Shown: positions 6,870-9,796 of the stretch, piece after piece
How the letters are laid out: each line of letters opens with the position of its first letter
Position numbering within the stretch: the first letter of the stretch is position 1
From: an uncultured Capnocytophaga sp.
GTDB lineage: Bacteria; Bacteroidota; Bacteroidia; Flavobacteriales; Flavobacteriaceae
Assembly: GCA_905372595.1 (NCBI GenBank)
Contig: CAJPPS010000032.1
Location: 1 to 9,796, forward strand
DNA: 9,796 nucleotides
Direction of reading: 5' to 3'
Translations under genes and position numbers: made by a program
The notes under the pieces: generated by a model
Told to the model about the DNA's origin: nothing
Database searches by the model: none
Seen by the model: only the letters and a program-made list of their open reading frames with translations

Positions 6870-6949
6870 CATTCTTAAACAAAAACCTCATAGAGGGTAT
6901 AGTTAGGAATAAGATAGTTCAGAATTTAATTAAAAAATAGGAACAAATC

Positions 6950-8728
6950 ATGGAAGATATTTTTAAACCTAATAGTCTATCAATAAAAGAAATATTTGGG
7001 AATGCTGATAGTTTATATCAGATTCCAAGATATCAACGCCCTTATTCTTGGGGGGATGAACAATTGGAAAAATTATGGGAGGATTTGGTAGATGCCAAAG
7101 AAAATGAGCCTAATTATTTTTTAGGATCCATTATCACAGCAAAACCTGAAGATAACAATAACTATTTGGATATAGTAGATGGGCAACAAAGATTAACGAC
7201 TTTAACTATTTTACTTTGTGTTTATAGAGATTTATATCCTGAAATAAATAACGGTATTTTGGAGGAAGACCCATTTGCTATTGATGGAAAGACTGTTAGT
7301 AATTCTATCAAGTTTAATGATAGATTCCAAAGATTACGTTTGCGTACGCACTCTAATCATCAAAGTGATTTCGACAAATTGATACTTTCAGAAAATGCTA
7401 CTACCGATTCTAAAGAAATAAAAAAACCTACAAAACAGGATCTAAGAAAAGATGAACCCAAATTTAAATTTATAAATTCTGCTTTCTTTTTTAGAGAAAA
7501 ACTTATTTCTATTGGTGAGAAAGAAGCTGGAGAACTTTTGAATTATCTTTTTAATAAAGTAAAGATTATAAGAATAGATTGTAAGTCCGTTTCTTTTGCC
7601 ATCAAGTTATTTCAAGTACTAAATGACAGAGGACTTGATTTGTCAAATTCTGATTTAATAAAAAGTTTCTTAATTGAAAAGATACAGAAAAAGTATAACG
7701 ATGATAGTGAAATAAGAAAACAAAAAGAAGAACAGTTTATGGATGATTGGAAAGAGTGTGAAAACTGTTCAAATAATACAGAGACTACTCTAAATGATTT
7801 ATTCGTTATGTATGAATATTATCTGTTAGCACAAAACCCTAAGAAATCATTGTATGATGAATTGAGAAATGAGTTGAAGGATAAAGATTCTAATGAGACT
7901 ATAGCAGACATTAAGAATTTTATCCACACTTACCAAACTGAAATCTTTGACAAAGAGGATAAAATAATATATTCTTTTTTCTATATTCCTTGGGGAATGT
8001 ATTGGAGAACTATATTGCTAACAGCATTAAAAGAAAAATATTCTGAATATGAAGAATTTGTAAAAGTTTTTAGACGTTATTACTATCTGAATTGGATAGC
8101 AGGAAATACCCTATCTAAAATCAAACAGACCTCTTTTAATCTTATTAAATCAATAAAAGAGGAAAAAACTCTGCGAAATATTACGGAAGAATTAAACAAT
8201 AGTTTAGTGTCAGACAATACTATCAGAAAAGCTATTGAAAATCTAAGAGGGGATATTTATAATGAAAAATGGTGCAAACCTCTCCTATTTTTAATAGAAT
8301 ATAATCAAACAGATGATTCAAATATCTCCTTTTTGGATATAGCAAATAGAAATATACAAGTTGAACATATATTACCCCAAAAATATTATAATAATGAAGA
8401 TTGGAAAACTATTTTCGAGAAAAATGATGAGACTAACAGTTGGCTAAATTCTGGACGAAACTTAACTCTTTTAAGTGGAAAGAAAAATGTTGAAGCAGGA
8501 AATAAAGATTTTAAAACAAAAATTGAATCTTATACAGGAAAAGGTTTCTATTCAAATAACCAAGAAGGTATTACAGCATTCCGAATAACTCAACAAATAG
8601 TAGACAACTATAATAAAGGACTATTTGGTAAAAAGTGGAATAAAGAAGCTTTGAAAGATAGATGGAATTGGTTCTGTACTCAGGTAGAAACCATTTTAGA
8701 AATTGATTTAACTGAAATAAAAGAATAA
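6950..8728 (+). CDS. DUF262-DUF1524 protein, GmrSD-type probable defence nuclease
   Basis: Fused GmrS (DUF262, ParB/Srx-like NTPase) and GmrD (DUF1524, His-Me finger nuclease) proteins act as type IV restriction enzymes on modified phage DNA. Relatives include BrxU and SspE. Here DUF262 shows IPRYQRPYSW (25-34), the nucleotide-site motif DGQQRLTTL (77-85) and FQVLNDRGLDLSNSDLIKSF (221-240). A helical middle follows. DUF1524 has the catalytic VEHILPQ (471-477, His473) and RNLTLLSGKKN (503-513), then the usual KKWNKEALKDRW tail. Both active sites appear intact. The 592-residue length suits a single-chain GmrSD. ATG 6950 has AGGAA just upstream. Composition is clearly more AT-rich than glnS, consistent with transfer. 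The next gene, a broken Uma2 endonuclease, begins 4 nt later. The exact substrate (glucosylated cytosine, other modification, phosphorothioate context) cannot be told from the sequence. Confidence 0.92.
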   Translation: MEDIFKPNSLSIKEIFGNADSLYQIPRYQRPYSWGDEQLEKLWEDLVDAKENEPNYFLGSIITAKPEDNNNYLDIVDGQQRLTTLTILLCVYRDLYPEINNGILEEDPFAIDGKTVSNSIKFNDRFQRLRLRTHSNHQSDFDKLILSENATTDSKEIKKPTKQDLRKDEPKFKFINSAFFFREKLISIGEKEAGELLNYLFNKVKIIRIDCKSVSFAIKLFQVLNDRGLDLSNSDLIKSFLIEKIQKKYNDDSEIRKQKEEQFMDDWKECENCSNNTETTLNDLFVMYEYYLLAQNPKKSLYDELRNELKDKDSNETIADIKNFIHTYQTEIFDKEDKIIYSFFYIPWGMYWRTILLTALKEKYSEYEEFVKVFRRYYYLNWIAGNTLSKIKQTSFNLIKSIKEEKTLRNITEELNNSLVSDNTIRKAIENLRGDIYNEKWCKPLLFLIEYNQTDDSNISFLDIANRNIQVEHILPQKYYNNEDWKTIFEKNDETNSWLNSGRNLTLLSGKKNVEAGNKDFKTKIESYTGKGFYSNNQEGITAFRITQQIVDNYNKGLFGKKWNKEALKDRWNWFCTQVETILEIDLTEIKE

Positions 8729-8732
8729 AATC

Positions 8733-9315
8733 ATGGAAATCAGTAATATTAACCAATTAGATCTTAACAGTAATATCTATACCTATGCTGATTATCTATT
8801 ATGGCAATTCAAACAACGAGTGGAAATACTCAAAGGGAGAATCTTCAAAATGGCTGGTGCGAATATCAATCATCAGAAGATTTCAAGAAACCTAACCACT
8901 GAGCTATATCCTTTCTTTAAGAGCAAACAATGCCAGCTATTTTATGCCCCCTTTGATGTGGTACTCCCCAGCCGAGAGGGTGAGGAAAATACAGTGGTGC
9001 AACCTGATCTATGTATTGTATGTGATCCTGAAAAAATTAGCTGATGGTAAGCGTTGTTTAGGTGCTCCTGATCTCATCATAGAGATACTTTCTCCAGGGA
9101 ATACTAAACATGATACAGATGATAAATTTCATCTGTATGAAGAAGCTGGGGTAAGTGAATATTGGATTGTACGTCCCAATGATAAGTAAGTAAATATCTT
9201 TGTTTTAGAGAATGGATCTTATCGTGGACTTGCTCCTATTGCTGAAGGAAAGAATATTCATTCTATAAAATTTCCCGATCTAAGTATCAATACTAAAACT
9301 ATCTTTGAAGAATGA
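8733..9315 (+). pseudogene. Uma2-family (DUF820) PD-(D/E)XK endonuclease, frameshifted and with an internal stop
   Basis: The first frame (8733-9044) gives a typical Uma2 N-terminus: YTYADYLLWQ, VEILKGRIFKMAGANINHQKI, LFYAPFDVVLPS and VVQPDLCIVCDPEK. It then ends at TGA 9042. The rest continues one base over: LADGKRCLGAPDLIIEILSP, DDKFHLYEEAGVSEYWIVRPNDK, TAA at 9187, then VNIFVLENGSYRGLAP to a stop at 9313-9315. One A too many in the six-A run 9031-9036 explains the shift: with five A's the text reads DPEKLADGKRCLGAPD, as in intact relatives. The predicted catalytic Asp (9006), Glu (9082) and Lys (9124) codons survive but in two frames. The repaired length of ~193 residues is normal for Uma2. 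It lies 4 nt after the DUF262-DUF1524 gene and overlaps the next start by 4 nt. Two independent lesions favour a real pseudogene over a single sequencing error. Confidence 0.9.
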
Positions 9316-9791
9316 AAATACCTAAACTCCTGCTTTTTCTATATTGTACTATAGCTAGGGGACAACATGGGAGTCTATCAGATCCTCACTTCCCTGTTAA
9401 TAAGGAGTTACTGCTCGTATTGGTCAATGCTCAAAGGAATCAAGGTTGCTTGTGTGGAGATACCTATTACCCAGCAGTACCTCCCTTGAAATGGAGTGAT
9501 AAGCTCACTACAATAGCTCAAAAGCACAGTGAAGAGATGTCTGTGCGCAAACAGCTTACCCACTATAGTAAGAATGGAGCTGATCCTGGGAAACGCCTGA
9601 GCAAGGCTGGCTACCATTGGCGTGCCTATGCTGAGAATATCGCTATGGGTAGTTTTGAGGAACGTACTGTTATCGAAGGATGGCTCATGAGTCCCAAACA
9701 TTGTGCCAACATCATGAACCCTCACGTAAAAGAAATGGGAATAGCTCGTAAGGGCAGGTATTGGACGCAAGTCTTTGGGCGTGAGGAGTAA
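9312..9791 (+). CDS. Secreted CAP/SCP-domain protein (YkwD-like)
   Basis: This 159-residue protein has a short signal peptide (MKIPKLLLFLYCTIARG, cut near residue 17, leaving Gln). A single CAP domain fills the rest: ELLLVLVNAQRNQG, PPLKWSDKLTTIAQKHSEEM, LTHYS (His84), AGYHWRAYAENIAMG (Glu108), VIEGWLMSPKHCANIMNP (His130), and YWTQVFG near the end. These residues match the metal/ligand cavity of CAP proteins. Bacterial CAP proteins are exported, and their roles are mostly unknown. CLCGDTYYPAVPPLKW contains a Cys pair (46 and 48), with a third Cys at 131. The ATG overlaps the stop of the broken Uma2 gene (ATGA), so translation may once have been coupled to it. Nothing here links it functionally to defence. 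The gene is complete and ends 5 nt before the window edge. Confidence 0.92.
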   Translation: MKIPKLLLFLYCTIARGQHGSLSDPHFPVNKELLLVLVNAQRNQGCLCGDTYYPAVPPLKWSDKLTTIAQKHSEEMSVRKQLTHYSKNGADPGKRLSKAGYHWRAYAENIAMGSFEERTVIEGWLMSPKHCANIMNPHVKEMGIARKGRYWTQVFGREE

Positions 9792-9796
9792 AAAAT

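Noticed and set aside
9030..9044. Programmed ribosomal frameshift in the A-run of the Uma2 gene
   Set aside because: The needed shift is +1 (or -2), not the -1 expected of A-rich slippery sites; six A's are short for transcriptional slippage, and a second in-frame stop follows downstream.
8944..9189. A separate 81-aa gene starting at 8944
   Set aside because: Its first ~30 residues are out-of-frame noise inside the Uma2 N-terminal region. Only the part from ~9037 on is real Uma2 sequence, so it belongs to the frameshifted pseudogene.

Overview
The window looks like chromosomal DNA from an AT-rich Bacteroidota, most likely a Flavobacteriaceae member such as Capnocytophaga; the genus is a guess. 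The support is: secreted proteins whose predicted signal-peptide cleavage leaves Gln at or near +1, small outer-membrane beta-barrels, weak Shine-Dalgarno sequences, and a Bacteroidota-type -7 element (TATCTTTG) before glnS. Every gene is on the + strand.

Region A (1-4963) is a tight run of five genes. It begins with the 3' part of a gene entering from the left edge, which combines an N-terminal region that may be PsbP/DUF1795-like, a long Pro/Lys/Glu/Ala linker and a DUF1444-like domain that the linker appears to split. A small secreted beta-barrel protein follows 5 nt later. Next come an AlgI/DltB-type membrane-bound O-acyltransferase (MBOAT), a second small secreted beta-barrel protein, and an unrecognised soluble protein whose 5' end looks frameshifted. 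Short gaps and common orientation suggest one transcript, possibly an envelope acylation locus, but no sequence feature ties the genes functionally.

Region B (4964-6770) is glnS, a complete glutaminyl-tRNA synthetase with its own promoter-like element. Its codon choice is visibly richer in G/C than its neighbours over most of its length.

Region C (6771-9796) looks like accessory DNA downstream of glnS. A 179-nt gap with overlapping inverted repeats leads to a very AT-rich DUF262-DUF1524 gene of the GmrSD type, probably a defence nuclease. Four nt further on lies a Uma2-family (PD-(D/E)XK) endonuclease gene broken by one frameshift and one stop codon. Its stop overlaps the start of a secreted CAP/SCP-domain protein. 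The defence gene is intact and its nuclease neighbour is decaying.

I found no RNA genes, CRISPR array, insertion sequence or transposase. The best candidates for something new are the linker-split DUF1444 protein, the MBOAT with its two beta-barrel neighbours, and the GmrSD-like/Uma2 pair.
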